A stretch of DNA of 64,000 nt, taken from the NCBI GenBank assembly GCA_005281725.1, contig SSBO01000012.1, positions 11,688,426 through 11,752,425 on the forward strand, given 5' to 3'. Of this stretch, positions 13,529 through 26,322 are shown piece after piece; the stretch's first letter is position 1, and every line of letters begins with the position of its first letter. The notes beneath the pieces are model-generated. The model was not told the DNA's origin. It saw only the letters and a list, made by a program, of their open reading frames with translations, and did not search any database. A program made the translations under genes and the position numbers. The DNA comes from Wuchereria bancrofti. Taxonomy: Eukaryota > Nematoda > Chromadorea > Rhabditida > Onchocercidae.

Positions 13529-14414
13529 AATACTTTGCTACTTTTATTACTGAAAGCCTACTCGGGAATATCTGTTATCTTACTCAAGGAGATTTTAACA
13601 GGATTTCTGTTGCATATATGCGCAATGTATAAGCCTGATATGAGTGGTAGCAGTTTGTCGTGGTCGAATTTGCAGCATCATGAAAGTTAGGAGCGTCAAG
13701 TTTTTTATGATAAACTAATAACTCCTTTTATATTTCCTTTTTTCATGAGCTGATGATACTTCATTGTGCAATGTTTTGTTTTGGATTCTTTCAAATTTCT
13801 TGACTTCTGTGAAATTCTCAATAGCTTTCTAAAACCGTCCTGAATATTGAGTAAATTGTATATTTCATTTTTCTCTGACATCTGTAGTCGGTGTAAAGAT
13901 AATTATAAATTTTAAAGACTTCCTACACCTTTTTTTTAATTTCCTTTTAATCTACAAATGTTAATAATTTCTTCTTGGTGCTTGATATCCGTTAAAATTG
14001 TTATTGGAAAACCAATCCCATCAGATTTATCTTATTTTCTGAAATGGTACAGAACTGAACTTTCAATAGGAATGTTATTATTCCAATCTTTAAAGCATGT
14101 TTATAAAAATATTTTGAAATTACCCTGAAATATTTGTCGAATTTCTAACTAACAAGTGAGTTCCATAGGACCCAACCCAACTCTTTCGTTGTTATGGCCA
14201 TTGTAGGCACGAAACTATAACATCTGATGTTTTCTTCGAAAGCAGTTTTAAGCTTGAGAAGAAGCTGATCGTTTGTTGGCATAAAAAAGGTCAGTTTGGT
14301 TCAAATTACGGTCAGTTGGTTTATCCGAAATTTTGTGAAGTATTGTTGCATTAAGAAAAGGAAGTGTTCCTTATATTTATTATGATTCCTTAAGAACTTG
14401 TGTCCAGCTTAGAA
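13529..14414. other. spacer between KIN17 and the parvulin gene
   Basis: T-rich DNA of about 890 bases holding the KIN17 3' untranslated region and the upstream region of the next gene. No open frame of note. The two genes share a strand, but the spacing is much longer than the roughly 100 bases typical of nematode operons, so co-transcription is not suggested. Confidence 0.5.
14411..14413 (+). promoter_or_regulatory. probable splice or trans-splice acceptor directly before the parvulin start
   Basis: A CCAGCTTAG acceptor-like string ends two bases before the ATG at 14415. Acceptors this close to the start codon are typical of spliced-leader addition in nematodes, but a 5' untranslated cis-spliced exon would look the same. 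Confidence 0.5.
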
Positions 14415-15177
14415 ATGCCGTCGCAAAAGGGTGGTGGCAAGGGCTCTGCTGGAAGTGGCACTTCGAAAGGAGGTGGTTTGGTAAAGAAGGAATCCAAAGG
14501 TGGTGCCGCCGTCAAAGTCAGACATATTTTATGCGAAAAACAGGTGGGTTTTTTTTCTCTCTGAGAATCTTTGGTTTTGCTGTCTTCTCAAGAAACAGTT
14601 ACATCACTGTTTCTTCATGGATGTGTTGTGGTATTTTTTTGGTGGATATATGAAAACCTTACTGCAGGGAAAAGCAATGGAAGCCATCGAGAAATTGAAA
14701 TCTGGTTCAAAATTCAACGAAGTAGCTGCAAATTACAGTGAAGATAAGGCTAAGTTGGGGGTAATGCGTCTACCGTTTCTATATTAGTTTTCGGGTTTGG
14801 AGATGCGAATACACACTGGTTTCTTTTTCCATCATTTCCACTGTACTTGGACGGTATTGGTGGTAACAATAACAGAAGTTATTGTTCCAGCTCATATCTG
14901 TATTCTCTGTTCTCTGATAAGCAGTTATCAGTAGACAAAAACATACCACACGGTCGAACACTTGCAATGTTTACAATTGCTTTTAATTTTTTGATGTCAA
15001 TGGTCTATACTAATTCAGGGTGATCTCGGTTGGATGATTCGTGGAACAATGGTGGGTGCATTCCAGGATGCAGCATTTACTCTTCCGAACAGTACTGTCG
15101 ATAGGCCTGTGTATACTGACCCACCAGTGAGAACACAGTTCGGTTACCACATCATCATGGTTGAAGCTAAAAAGTGA
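14415..15177 (+). CDS. pin-4: Par14/PIN4-type parvulin peptidyl-prolyl isomerase, three exons
   Basis: Exons 14415-14543, 14668-14760 and 15019-15177, all phase 0, encode 126 residues, essentially the length of human PIN4 (131). Residues 1-35 are a Gly/Ser/Lys-rich flexible N-terminus. The PpiC domain follows with [10 protein letters not shown], then the helix [25 protein letters not shown], the [13 protein letters not shown] loop, and the C-terminal strand [11 protein letters not shown]. Parvulins of this branch catalyse cis/trans isomerisation of Xaa-Pro bonds without a preference for phosphorylated Ser/Thr, and in animals act in the nucleus/nucleolus, including ribosome biogenesis. No WW domain is present, which separates it from Pin1. 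The start is the first ATG after an acceptor-like AG. The assignment is firm; only cellular role is inferred from the family. Confidence 0.96.
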
Positions 15178-17540
15178 TTACATTTTTTTGTTTTGCTTTG
15201 TCTGCTTCCGTGTTTTTGTGCTTTTTGTTAAAAGTACAAAATTTCTCAGCGCAGCCATTTACATGCTGTAACTATAAGAAAGAGATGACTAACATTTAAT
15301 TCTCTAGGATCTCACTTTGAAGACGGAAGGGGTGTGAATGCTGGAATCTTATCATTCATCGATCTCGTGACCAGCATGTGACTATTATCACTATTCAAGT
15401 TTTCATAAATTTAGAAATACTTACATTTGAATGTTTGCAGAATCACCGTATAACTTTAGTACATATATATACGATAGTAGTTGACATATTAAAAATTTTC
15501 ACAGTCCCATGTTTATCGAATATTTGGAAGTACTTAGCTATAAAAAAAAACATTGACTGGGGAGAAATTCAAAGTATCGAAGGACGAGGACTATTGTAGC
15601 AAATAAATTTTATTATAAAAAGACACGACATGTAACCTGTAATCTGCTGTCCACTTTAGTTGATGGGAATCAACCGAATAGTGGTATATATTGTCAACAT
15701 TAAGCTAAAGGCTTAGAGATATTGGTAAACTGATTCATTCTTGCATAGCTATCGACCTTCCAACTTAAAAATGGCTTCCCTTCCCTCATCCGCTTTTCAC
15801 TTTTCACTCTGTGCTTTCATTTCCCTTTCCACAATAAATTTGTTTTTTTTTTTTTGAAGTACCTTTGGGTTCAGAATGATAAGTAAATCGAATATGATAT
15901 AGTTATCACTAGACGACCAAGTTGCTGTCCTATTATGATAAGCTTTAGCTTAGGATTTATGGATTTGAAAGATTGTTTCATTTGGTCAATTAAACATTTA
16001 GTGCTGAAATGTGTTCCAAATTTAGTTTGGGAAAATCATAATCGCTACTTGAAAGGAAATGGATGGATGTGACCCTGGTGGTTGTGCGATAGATGATGAC
16101 CCTAAAGTTGCGTGATATGTCCTCTCCAGCTACTTCACAATTACCGCTACAACTCATTGGGATGATCATGAAGAAATAAATTGGTGACTTCGTGGTACCT
16201 CTCCCGAAATAACTACTTCTGTTCTAGAGCTTTTCATAGGTCCTTTGTTTACTGAGTCAACAAGCAGACATAACTGTTTACCAAGACAAGTTTCAGAGGT
16301 TTACCGGACATGAAACTGATGAACTGGGAATAAATCCAAGAGAAATAATACATGCCCTTGCCCATCTCATCTTCTTCTTACTCTTCTCGCACTCATATTT
16401 ATTTCAGTTTGCTAAAGTAAATGAGGTCTGTTCTAGAACTGTGATCCAAACAACAAACACTCTTTTTAATGCTTAACCCGCAGATTTGGTCGCCATATCA
16501 TGCCATATCATCCGAGTTAAGTGGAGTATTCCTGGATACATAGTTTATTCATTATGTGCAGATATGAAACAATTTCAACCAATCACTGTGAGTCTGTAAT
16601 TTCTTGCACTAAATCACAACTGCTGAAAAATTTGAGAAATCCTTTTACGAGCTACGGGTAAAGAGTATTCAATTATTCTATGATAGAAACTCAACTTCAT
16701 CGCATTTCTTTGTAGTTTAAAATAATTTCCAAATACCGATTTCAATCTGAATGTTACGCAGAGTTCCTTGTAAACTGTTCCTCACTTCCGTTCTCAAAAC
16801 TACCCATATGCACATGCTTGCATCAGTCAACTGCTGTTATACACTGACATTCTGTTGTTTACACGTTCAATTGGGCAATTCGGATAAAAAACCTACTTCA
16901 TTGCGCGATCATTTGATAACCACTAAACGACAAAGGGATCGATGTGTCGTTTCCTTTTTCCAACCTAACTTCCTCCATATCACCAAACATCGCTCCACAT
17001 CTCCACTAGCATTTAATTGGTCGTGCAGGTGAGAGGTGTCATGGAGAAGTGAACCAAATGCTGATAGCCTTCTTTTTGTATTTCTATCCATATCAATGCT
17101 AATCTAATAGTGTTCAGAAATCAGTTGATTGGTATTAAATTTTGCTTAGTGGTCAGTCACTATCTCTAAGTTCAAATAATTCAACGAATCCTGAACTGAA
17201 AAGAACAAACATACATTTGTTTAGGTATATGAATAAAACTCCATCTCTACTAAACAAATAAGCAGAGATGAAGGAGTTTTACCCATGGATAATGATAGAA
17301 CTTGGCAAAGTATCTCATGAAAGGTTGTTGGGAAGGTTCTGTTCTAATCAAATTTGCTCCAGTTTAAGAATCGACCATGTGATACATTTACTCATCACTT
17401 GTTGTCACTTGCCATTCATCTATTCTATCACAGTAAGAACATCAGCAATTTTTATTCAAAGCAGCTATAGAATTTAATTTTTTTAGATCGTAGAATGGGA
17501 TTTCAACTTTAAATTTAAACTGAGCTGATTGCTATTCTAG
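15178..17540. other. intergenic stretch
   Basis: No recognised gene. It contains a poly-T run (about 15841-15856) and several short open frames, for example 15378-15599 and 16751-17032 on the plus strand, with compositions and codon use that do not look coding. Upstream exons of the IQ-motif locus that follows could be hidden here but I could not identify any. Confidence 0.4.
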
Positions 17541-18308
17541 ACTTCGCCATCGAATTGTCGAGTCTATGGAAATGGATATAATTGTTAGGCAGCGCCAAGC
17601 AGCTTCTACTATATAGGTTGCCATCATTGCTCTTTTGATTGATACTTTTTAGCTGTATATTGTAAGCTTTGTTTAATTCAATTTTCTTGATTTTACTATT
17701 TCAATTCAAATTAAAACGAATTCGAATGGAATCCCAATTTTAAGCGAGCCTATCGAATGCATTTGGCGCAAAAGGAACTAAAAAAGTTACGCTTAGACGT
17801 GGATAAGAAAACGAAGGCAGCTTACATAATACAGGTAACATAGCATTATTCCAGAAGTGAAGTACTGCGGCGATGATATTTTTCATTTCCTTACAAATTT
17901 CCCTCTTCTGTAGGCTTAATGCACAATCAAGAGATTAAAGTCCATTTTCAAAATAATTTATTAACTAGAAGGAAAATATATTTTACGTCTGGATAAATTT
18001 TAAAGATACTGCTAGTCTTTTCATATCCTGAACTTTAGTGTCGTTAATTAGTTGCAAGCTTTCGTAAAGTTAACTATTCCCACTACTCCATTTCTAAGAC
18101 ACTTCCACAGTTATAATGGAGCTTTCTACAGTAGGTAAAGCCTTTTCAGAGTTATTACCGTGGTTATGTTAGCCGTAAGAGCGATAGAAATACCAATGAG
18201 CAACAAAGTACAGGTGAGAAAGTAACGGAGGAGAGGAATTCTAACAAATCTTTGAAAATTTTGACCAATGTATGTGAAATGAAATTCATTCTGAAGTTAT
18301 CGACCTGA
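17541..18308 (+). pseudogene. IQ-motif (calmodulin-binding) gene remnant
   Basis: Two pieces give a clean IQ motif across an intron. The exon ending at 17834 finishes AAYIIQ, and the exon 18150-18308 continues SYYRGYVSRK, so the joined motif IQSYYRGYVSRK fits the IQxxxRGxxxR consensus exactly at a phase-0 junction; the last exon then runs 53 codons to TGA. An earlier exon, 17541-17616, follows a good CTATTCTAG acceptor, is in phase, and ends RQRQAASTI followed by TAG right at the donor. At the same place the later exon has ATA-CAG (Ile-Gln), so this TAG may be a mutated Gln codon. The middle exon (about 17730-17834) has no clear acceptor in front of it. IQ motifs bind calmodulin or myosin light chains; the parent protein was not recognised. 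Gene decay is the likeliest reading, though sequencing error at two sites is possible. Confidence 0.5.
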
Positions 18309-19513
18309 ATGACACTAAGTAAACAATGATTAATATATCAATCTCTTCTTAAATTTAGTTCCACATCCATTCGCATATCAGAACATGCATTTGAACTTTA
18401 TGCAAATTAGTGCTACATGCATATAAATCAAAATCTTTTTCCATATCTAAAGGAAGAATGTTCGCCTTCTCTCTTTTGATCCAGGTCGAACAAAATGTTT
18501 CCATTGGATTGTATAAATAAAAAATGAAACAAAAACACATTTCCAAAAAGGGAAAAGTGGTATCCTGCAAAACGCTCATTTAAATCTCAATATCTAATAA
18601 AAACTGGTATATTCATGCCGCTACACCATCACTTTCATCAGTTGTTGACTCCGTCATCTTTAATCATTTCATCCCGATACTCGAATCCTCTAGCATTTGT
18701 CCGTTCGCAGGCTTTTCGACACTTGAAAGATGACTACTTTATCGCGAATTATTGGAAAAAAAAATGAAGAGGAAAGAAAACTAATACAGTACTAAGCTTT
18801 AACTGCAATCAGAGCAGTCGAATTACACAAGAAAAAATAAATGCAATGCAGTAAATGCAAAAAAAAAATAGAACCAATTATGCAGTAAATTGATGACAAG
18901 TGTATCTCAGTCCCCCTTAAGTTCCGAAGATATTGCTGAAATGAGTACTGAAAGTTTATTGCATGATGATGCGCGATATATGCGCGCATCATTGTATGAG
19001 ATTTTGTTGAGACCAAAATTAATAGAACTCAATGTCATAACTTTAAACTGAAATGGTTATCTAAGCAGAAATCATATTTTTTAGGAAGTGAATTACTGAA
19101 ACTGAAGAGTTTGGATCTATATTTTAACATTTCAACTGCACAGTTTTTAATCATACATATCTATATTTTAACATTTCAACTGCACGGTTTTTAATCATAA
19201 ATAATACAATAATGATAGGAACTTAAGATTTCATTCCATTCGTGAATGCAAGCCAATTAAATAATAATGCTAATGATTTAAGAGATGAAACGAGTGAAAG
19301 AAAGAATAAAAGGTAAACAAGATTAAAGAAAGAAACCTATTGCAATGGTTGCTAGTGAATATGTAACTAGAACTTCAATAATAAAACATATATATTGCTT
19401 ACTAAACTGTATTGCAGCATAGCAACGTTCTTCAAATATTAAACAGAATTTTAAATAATTTGTTAATAAATCATAATGAGCATTAACTTTTTACCCAAGA
19501 AATTCACCAAAGT
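18309..19513. other. intergenic stretch between the IQ remnant and the GPR107-like gene
   Basis: No gene recognised. It includes the 3' flank of the minus-strand gene ending at 19514 and a 44-base tandem duplication at 19115-19202. Confidence 0.45.
19115..19202. repeat. 44-base tandem duplication, two copies
   Basis: Units 19115-19158 and 19159-19202 both begin ATCTATATTTTAACATTTCA and differ at only a few positions. They lie a few hundred bases beyond the stop codon of the GPR107-like gene. Confidence 0.85.
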
Positions 19514-22500
19514 TCAAAGCATTGATGACTTCGGGATTGATTTCGTCCCTCGTTCCTGGAATATATCTTCTGGAGCACTATCTTCCGAATCAGCATCATT
19601 CCCATCCACTGTACCCGTTATATCACCTAGAGTTTCACCACGTATAGAGACTTGTTTCAGACGTGAAATGTTCTCGAAAATACCATTTTTTGTTAACCTG
19701 AAATTGAATGACAACATTTAAAACTATTAATACATATTCATTACTACAAAATGATACAACGTTGTTTGACAAGCAAATAGTTTGCTGAATAAGTAGTCTT
19801 TGGGGAGGAATATGAAGCTGATAATATTTCATTATATTTTTATATTTTACTTATCTTCAACACATTAAAAAAATTATGCAACAGCATAGTTTTAAAAAAA
19901 GTCGGAGATGTATAAGTGGAACTGAAATTTCCAAAAAAAAAAAAAAAAGAAGTAACATACACTTCATCATCATCATCATCTTGAGCCAATTTTAGATACG
20001 GATTCTTTTCCAACGGCCTAAACTGATAGCCAGCAGTTAAGAAAAATAAAAGTGTTGAGAATTCAACCACAGAATCAGTTACCCAATCATAATTAAACGG
20101 TACTACAGCCTGAAAAATCTTTTTTTTTACTCTGTTATAATGGTTTCACGAAGTACGAACAACCAAAGTTTGGGTTTCGTTCTCCCGAGAACAAAATACA
20201 TCTCTCGCAATAATTCAAGGTGGAGTTAACTTTCACTTTGAAATGAGTACAGAAATGTGATACTTAAAAAAACAAGTCAGATGATAATGTTATAAGATCC
20301 GACAATATATAATATATAACTAGGCTATAAGTTTTCAAAATCTTTAGTCACTCTGACCTTATATGAAGCAAGAAAAAATTTCTATAGTTACGAAAACTTG
20401 AGGAAAAGTGCAAATGGAAAAGTGTGTTAAAATGTGAAAAATAAGAAATACTATTTTCAGTGAAGAAATAGGTAGGAATATAAAATGCTAACCTCAATTA
20501 CGAACCTAATAACACGAGTCAAGTATACATAACCAATAATGACCAAATAAAAATGTCGGAATAATTTTAATTTCTCTAAATTAAAAGCTGCCTTTCCATC
20601 GCTTCGAGCACCTTCCTGCAGATGACGCATCGACCTGAAGAACACAGACATATTACAGCAAAAACATTGCAAAAACTGATGTACTTGTATCATGAATTGC
20701 AAGTTCATTTTAATCCAATTTCGTCCAGCTATTGTGGGTACGATTTGGCACGAAATTCAAATAGCCTCCCTCGGATTTTCACTCTCATTGCATTTAGTAT
20801 CATCAAATTTTGTCAACTAACTAAAATCGATACTGCTCTATTCATTTCAGTTCGTCCACTACAGCTCATCTTAATTCTTCGCGATCGTGCTTGATCACTA
20901 TGCACAACAATAAATGAATTCCTAATATCTGTAATCCTCTCTTTAAGTGTAAGCATATACAAAAAACAAAAAGTAACAACAGATGATCCATACCATATGA
21001 CTGGGAAAATTATTGCCAAACAACAGACAATATCGAAAAATATAAATACTTGTAGCCAGAACTGATAACTCTGCTCTCCAAATTCACTTTCTTCAATGAT
21101 AATCATTGCAATATTGTCGATCACCTACAAAAACGAATTCATATAATCCTTGAGAATAACCTCAGCAATATTTGAATATAATCCCAAAAAAAGCACATCA
21201 AGACATCAATTAAACTTTGTTGTTCAATTCATCCACAGAACACTTATGCGGCATATCTTGACCCATGCATGCAGCAGTACCTCCATCTTTCGCATAATCT
21301 ATTGGAAACATATTTCGCTAAGTTTCGAATTCGAAATGGAATTCCAAATGATCTAATTCAAGCACACTAATCACTTTCTTTTCCATCGCAATTTCATTGG
21401 TTCAAATTATTAAAGATAATAAATACAATTAAAATGTATTTATTGTCTAGCTTTCTTATTTGTACTTCATGATGACTGTTACGCTCCGATCTTACATCAA
21501 AACATTAACTGCATGATGTAATAAAACCATAACTGCTCATTTGGAATTCTTGCCAACTTTGACAGTTTTAATCACAAAACAAATTTAACGATCTATAAGC
21601 CAGCAAAACACCTTGTCTAAACAAACTAACCTGAAGTGGTAAAACAATTATAAACAATTTTCTATCACGATCAGTCAAAAATTTCTTGAAAAATGTATAC
21701 CCTGTACCAATCAGAATTATTGTTCCAAATAAAATACCACCTTTTAATCTGTAAAAAAAAGAAATAAATGAAATCGGTAAAATGATGAAGGCTGTTCCCA
21801 TCAATTTGGAAGTGTTGAAAACTCTATCTTCCGCTAACATAACAACTAATTAAACAAAATTCCAACCGTACTGCAATAAGATATAAATAAAAAGATACAG
21901 ATGTGTGATATAATAAATGACAGCCCAAATTTCGCGTTGATGTCCATATACTGAGACGAAATAGTAGTTGATACCATGGAAAAATAAAGACAACGACTTT
22001 AGGATAACCAATGCTGTCATTAAATGATGCACTTTGTAAATCGTACCCGAACTAAAATGATGAAGGAAACAATTAGAACGTACTGCTCTGTATCTATATT
22101 CAGATCAATTTGTAATCAAAGTAACTGAAACATGCATTACCTGGAATGACACATATTACGTATCCATACGCATGCAGCAACTGCAAATATTGCTGCCATA
22201 TATAAGTACAACTTTGGCTTTGCTATATCACCAGCAGGAAGATATGATCCTGGATTACGCTCGACTATGTCAACCTTCAATTTTTTAGATGCATCACACT
22301 CTAAGTTCAGGAAGACGTAGACAGGTAAGAGAACGTGCTGGAAAGGTGAGTGAAACAGAAGGGTGTTTCGCTACTGACTGAAGCGTGGCATTGAATGATC
22401 AAATATCGTTTTATATTATCAGTGGATTTAATGGTGAAACAATAAAGAGAAAAAAATAACAAACGGTAAAATGCACAGCAACTTGGTTACTGTAACCATG

Positions 22501-24579
22501 CGCTCGGTAATTGAAACAGTTGTGGTAAATGAAACTATAACTGCCTTGTTGCCCTTCTTCGAATCTTAGTGCAATCTTAAATTCTCATATTTCAAACGTC
22601 ATTTTTTTCCGTATTTATTTTCCAAATCACGCATTATAAACTCGCCCATACGAAAATCTTCAATCACTCATTGAATAATGAATTACTAACTGAAGTAGAA
22701 TACTGATCTCCAGAAAGGTTTAAGGGAATATAATCTTTATATGGTATTTTTGTGGTAATCGTTGGGAATAATATGTCGTGTAATTTGTCGAAAAAACCTG
22801 ATGTATGTGGCGAGCCCTGCAACAATTACTTCTAGTAAATGAAAATGGAAAACAAGTCTCCAACTGTTTTAATTTAAGTAGATGGGTTTTTGTTTTTAAA
22901 ATTCTTGGAAATCTAAGATGGAAGAGGAAACGAACTTTGACAGATAGCTTATCGTCATCCCTGGGTGGTGCCTCTAATGATGTTCGTTCTACTTTATCTG
23001 GACAACTGCAATGAAAACATTTAAATTTCAACCCAACCAAACGACATTTTAAAACCAATTTAATTGGTGGGAACACAAGGTTTTAACTATTACCCTCTTC
23101 TTCAGCACTTGTGCCAATACCTAAGAGATCATTTCTCTTGAAAAGTGTACTAAATGCTATGGCCAAAACAATGCTATGCAGTAAAGAAGTGAGGAATATT
23201 AGTAATCCACTCGCTCAAGAGCTAGCCCCAAAAATGATGATAAGTGAAAAATTCAGTAACCTTTCTAAATTTTTACACAGTTGCAAATCGTAGGCCGAAC
23301 CTGTACGTATAACTTTCAAACTGTTCTCGGTAAAGTTGAAGACAAAGAAAAGTGCATCAAAATCTACAATGATTTGTTAGTAACTGTTCATATTGTGTTT
23401 AAACTTTTTAAAGAAGAAGCTGCGGTCTACAGTGCATAAAAACTAGGAAAAAATGAATCTTAAAATCTTTGGTAAAGTATCACCTTGATCAAATTGTGAT
23501 AATTGACATACATGTGGTTTCGATCTAACGCCATTCAGTATGTCCTTGCCTCGTGACAGTGTAAAACCAATGACACCCTAAAACGAATGCAGAGTTCAAA
23601 ATCGTTGCCCATTAAGTTGTTTAGAAAATGTAAGTAAAATTACTAGGTGTAATTATTTACATCTAAAATATGAAAATCTATTCTATGTCTCCGTCATATA
23701 TCTTTCTTTTTCCTTTTTGGCAGTTTCATCATTTTTTAAATATAAATACATAAATAGTGGTTAAAATAGGATAAGAATAAGAGTAAAACGAACGAATCGA
23801 TCAGTATTACGCTGTTCTCGTGTCACATCAGGTGACACCAATTCTGCTGGAACTGTGAAATTGTACAGTTTTAAGATAAATGTACCACCTTTACTATATC
23901 CAAATGTTGTCAATAAGATATTCCTGCGTGCATCATTCTATAATAAAGCCGAAAACAAACTTTCTCAGCTATACTAAATTTATATTGAAAGAATCTGAAA
24001 TCCTTGTAAGGAAATGACACAACAGCTATCATTATTGTACTGCTTTCTCTCTGCTTATTTGCTAAATTATTTGTTCGTGTTCTTACCGTTACCAGCGAAA
24101 AGCTGACCCCAAATACGAAGACTAATTTCATTCAAAGATGTGTTAATAATGATGATAATAAAAACTCTTTTCGTCCATTATATCTTTTGCAAAAAAAGGA
24201 AAAATAAAAAAATCAAACGAAATGACTGCTTTCTTAAACCGACTTTAGGTAAACAGCCGTTTCGCAAATTCCAGATAAAAGTTCAGTGCTAAAAACCTAA
24301 CTCGTACGGATTTTATCCCTCCTTGTTGGATTAACACTTTATGCATTCAGGAACTGAATATATAAAAAAAAAAAAATCACAGCATTACAGCACAATCTAT
24401 AGTATACTAAAATGTCCTATAAAAATCCACAAATGATGTACGTCAACTCATTTCACGTTTCACTTATCGTAAAAGTATTATGAAAGCAAACTTACTCTTA
24501 AAGCAAGATGGTGAATTTTAGATCCGACAAAAGTCACCGGTACAATTAATGCAATAAGGACAACTATCCATTTCCTCAT
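19514..24579 (-). CDS. GPR107/GPR108-type seven-transmembrane protein
   Basis: Minus-strand exons, in order: 24496-24579, 23827-23937, 23484-23577, 23301-23363, 23094-23120, about 22798-22997, 22141-22337, 21899-22051, 21631-21748, 20994-21124, 20493-20634, 19961-20109, 19514-19697. Phases join throughout, for about 550 residues (family 540-600). Residues 1-20 form a signal peptide, followed by the lumenal domain starting KIHHLALR, with FGYSKGG and [12 protein letters not shown]. The seven-pass region carries [74 protein letters not shown] and TAGYQFRP. The cytoplasmic tail is acidic. These proteins reside in Golgi/endosomal membranes and act in trafficking; in human cells they are host factors for some toxins. 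The sixth exon's 3' end is uncertain: its last 35 or so codons resemble nothing in the family and may be intron. Confidence 0.93.
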
Positions 24580-24593
24580 GATTACTTCACACT

Positions 24594-24596
24594 CTG
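24594..24596 (-). promoter_or_regulatory. probable splice or trans-splice acceptor before the GPR107-like start
   Basis: On the minus strand AAATCATTTCAG ends 14 bases before the ATG at 24579. This position fits spliced-leader addition; a short cis-spliced 5' untranslated exon is the alternative. Confidence 0.45.
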
Positions 24597-26322
24597 AAAT
24601 GATTTACACAAAAAACTAAACCATTTATAGGTATAATAGCCTTCATAAAGTTATCACTGACAATAATAAAATGGAAGAGAAAACTGATTTGAACAAAACT
24701 GCCACACTTGTTTTACGCCAACCGAGCACACGCCTCTCCCTCGAATTTCTTTTTCAGAAGGGCACGCGCCCTCAGACAGCACTTCACACAGGTTAATATG
24801 TGGTTCGTCCATGGTTCTGCTGCAGACTTGTAGTTCCGGAATCGTTCGAGATTGTTCAAATTCTATATTCATGGATCTTAACTTTTCAACATTTTAAATC
24901 AAACTCACAAGTCCGAGCTTTTGTCAATTATTACACCACAAGTTTAAACATGTTACACGCAACAATACTGCTGGAAATGAAATCAACTGGTTTACATAAT
25001 TCTTACCCTATAATTCCTTCAACTTCTACATTTCCTTCCCAAAAAGTTACGAATCCAGAGTTCCTGCACAAAAGATCTACACCAGTTAGGTGTCGCCGCT
25101 GAAACGTCTTTCGTTAACCTCAACAATGAAACCATCAGAATGTTGCTACGTGGATCAACTATCTCAAGGTTCCATCCTTTTCTCGTACATTTTAATGCAC
25201 TTTGCGTAATTCCATATCCTCTAGGTACGCTTAACAAATGCTTATCAACAATTTCAACTCTTAAAATGCCATGAAGTTAGACGAACAGTACTGAAATGTA
25301 TTAAGTAATGGATTTTCCCCTTTTTCTCATTCGATGTCAGATGTCAAGTACAGAAAATGACCAATCACTAGTAGCCGATATCGAAGTGGTTATTAGCGTA
25401 GTTTATGAGGGATTTAAGCTTTTATTTAGCTTGGAATAGGTTTGTAAATACATACACAAATAAACAAGAGTTCATTTTTTCTAAAAAAAAGACTTTCGTC
25501 ATCCTAAAATCCCTGGTCGCAAAAATTAAATCTATTGATTTACACCCATTAACACGTTAGCTTAATAATCGATGAGGGTTAAACATAATCACTCCTGCAA
25601 GAATAAGAAAGTCAATAATCTGATTAATTTATATAATTTTTATTTTGAAAACGAAACAACGGAAATCTGAGAAATTGTAATATTATGCCACTTATAGATT
25701 TAAATGCAATGATTTTGCGAAAGAAAGATAACGATAAATACGATAAGCGATGCTAACTATACAGCAACTTGAAACAAGCATTAGTGGCAGCACTGCTGCA
25801 TTCAGCAAGACGCATATCTGCAACTAAAGAAATTTGCTTCTATGCTTTCCAAATCCTAAACAGCAAAAAAAGATTCATTATTAGCAGATGCACAGAATTA
25901 TTATCATTTTTATCTCTTATAACCGGTTTTACCTCTTAAACAGTTTTCTACCATCATGTGATAGAAAAAAAACCAGTGTTAGGGCAACCTATTCGAGAAT
26001 GACATCCTGTACTAATGTACAATTTCTCCGAATGATGGAAAATCAGTCTCGCGAGTCAAAAAGCACATGTCATGCGAGGAAGAGACCGACAAAAAGGAGC
26101 GTTGGTATGAAAAGAATTGTGCTACAAATTTTAACAGCAGAAATCCAATTTTTCCATCATTACATCTTGCACTCTAGACAATAAACCCATTTACAAATTA
26201 ATTCAATTTTCTCTGTGCTCCTCTTTTTCTAATCATAAAAGCAGATTCAGTAAGAAGATTACTTCTTACGCTGACATCGCCAGCATAGAAGTTGATGGGA
26301 ACTGGTGATCCAGCTCTATAGG
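24597..26322. other. spacer between the PINCH and GPR107-like genes
   Basis: Both flanking genes are on the minus strand and about 1.7 kb apart. A minus-strand frame at 25019-25258 (about 80 codons, open from near GILRVEIVDKHLL to a TGA) has coding-like composition, but no start, family or partner exon is evident, so it is only noted here. Otherwise nothing was recognised. Confidence 0.4.
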
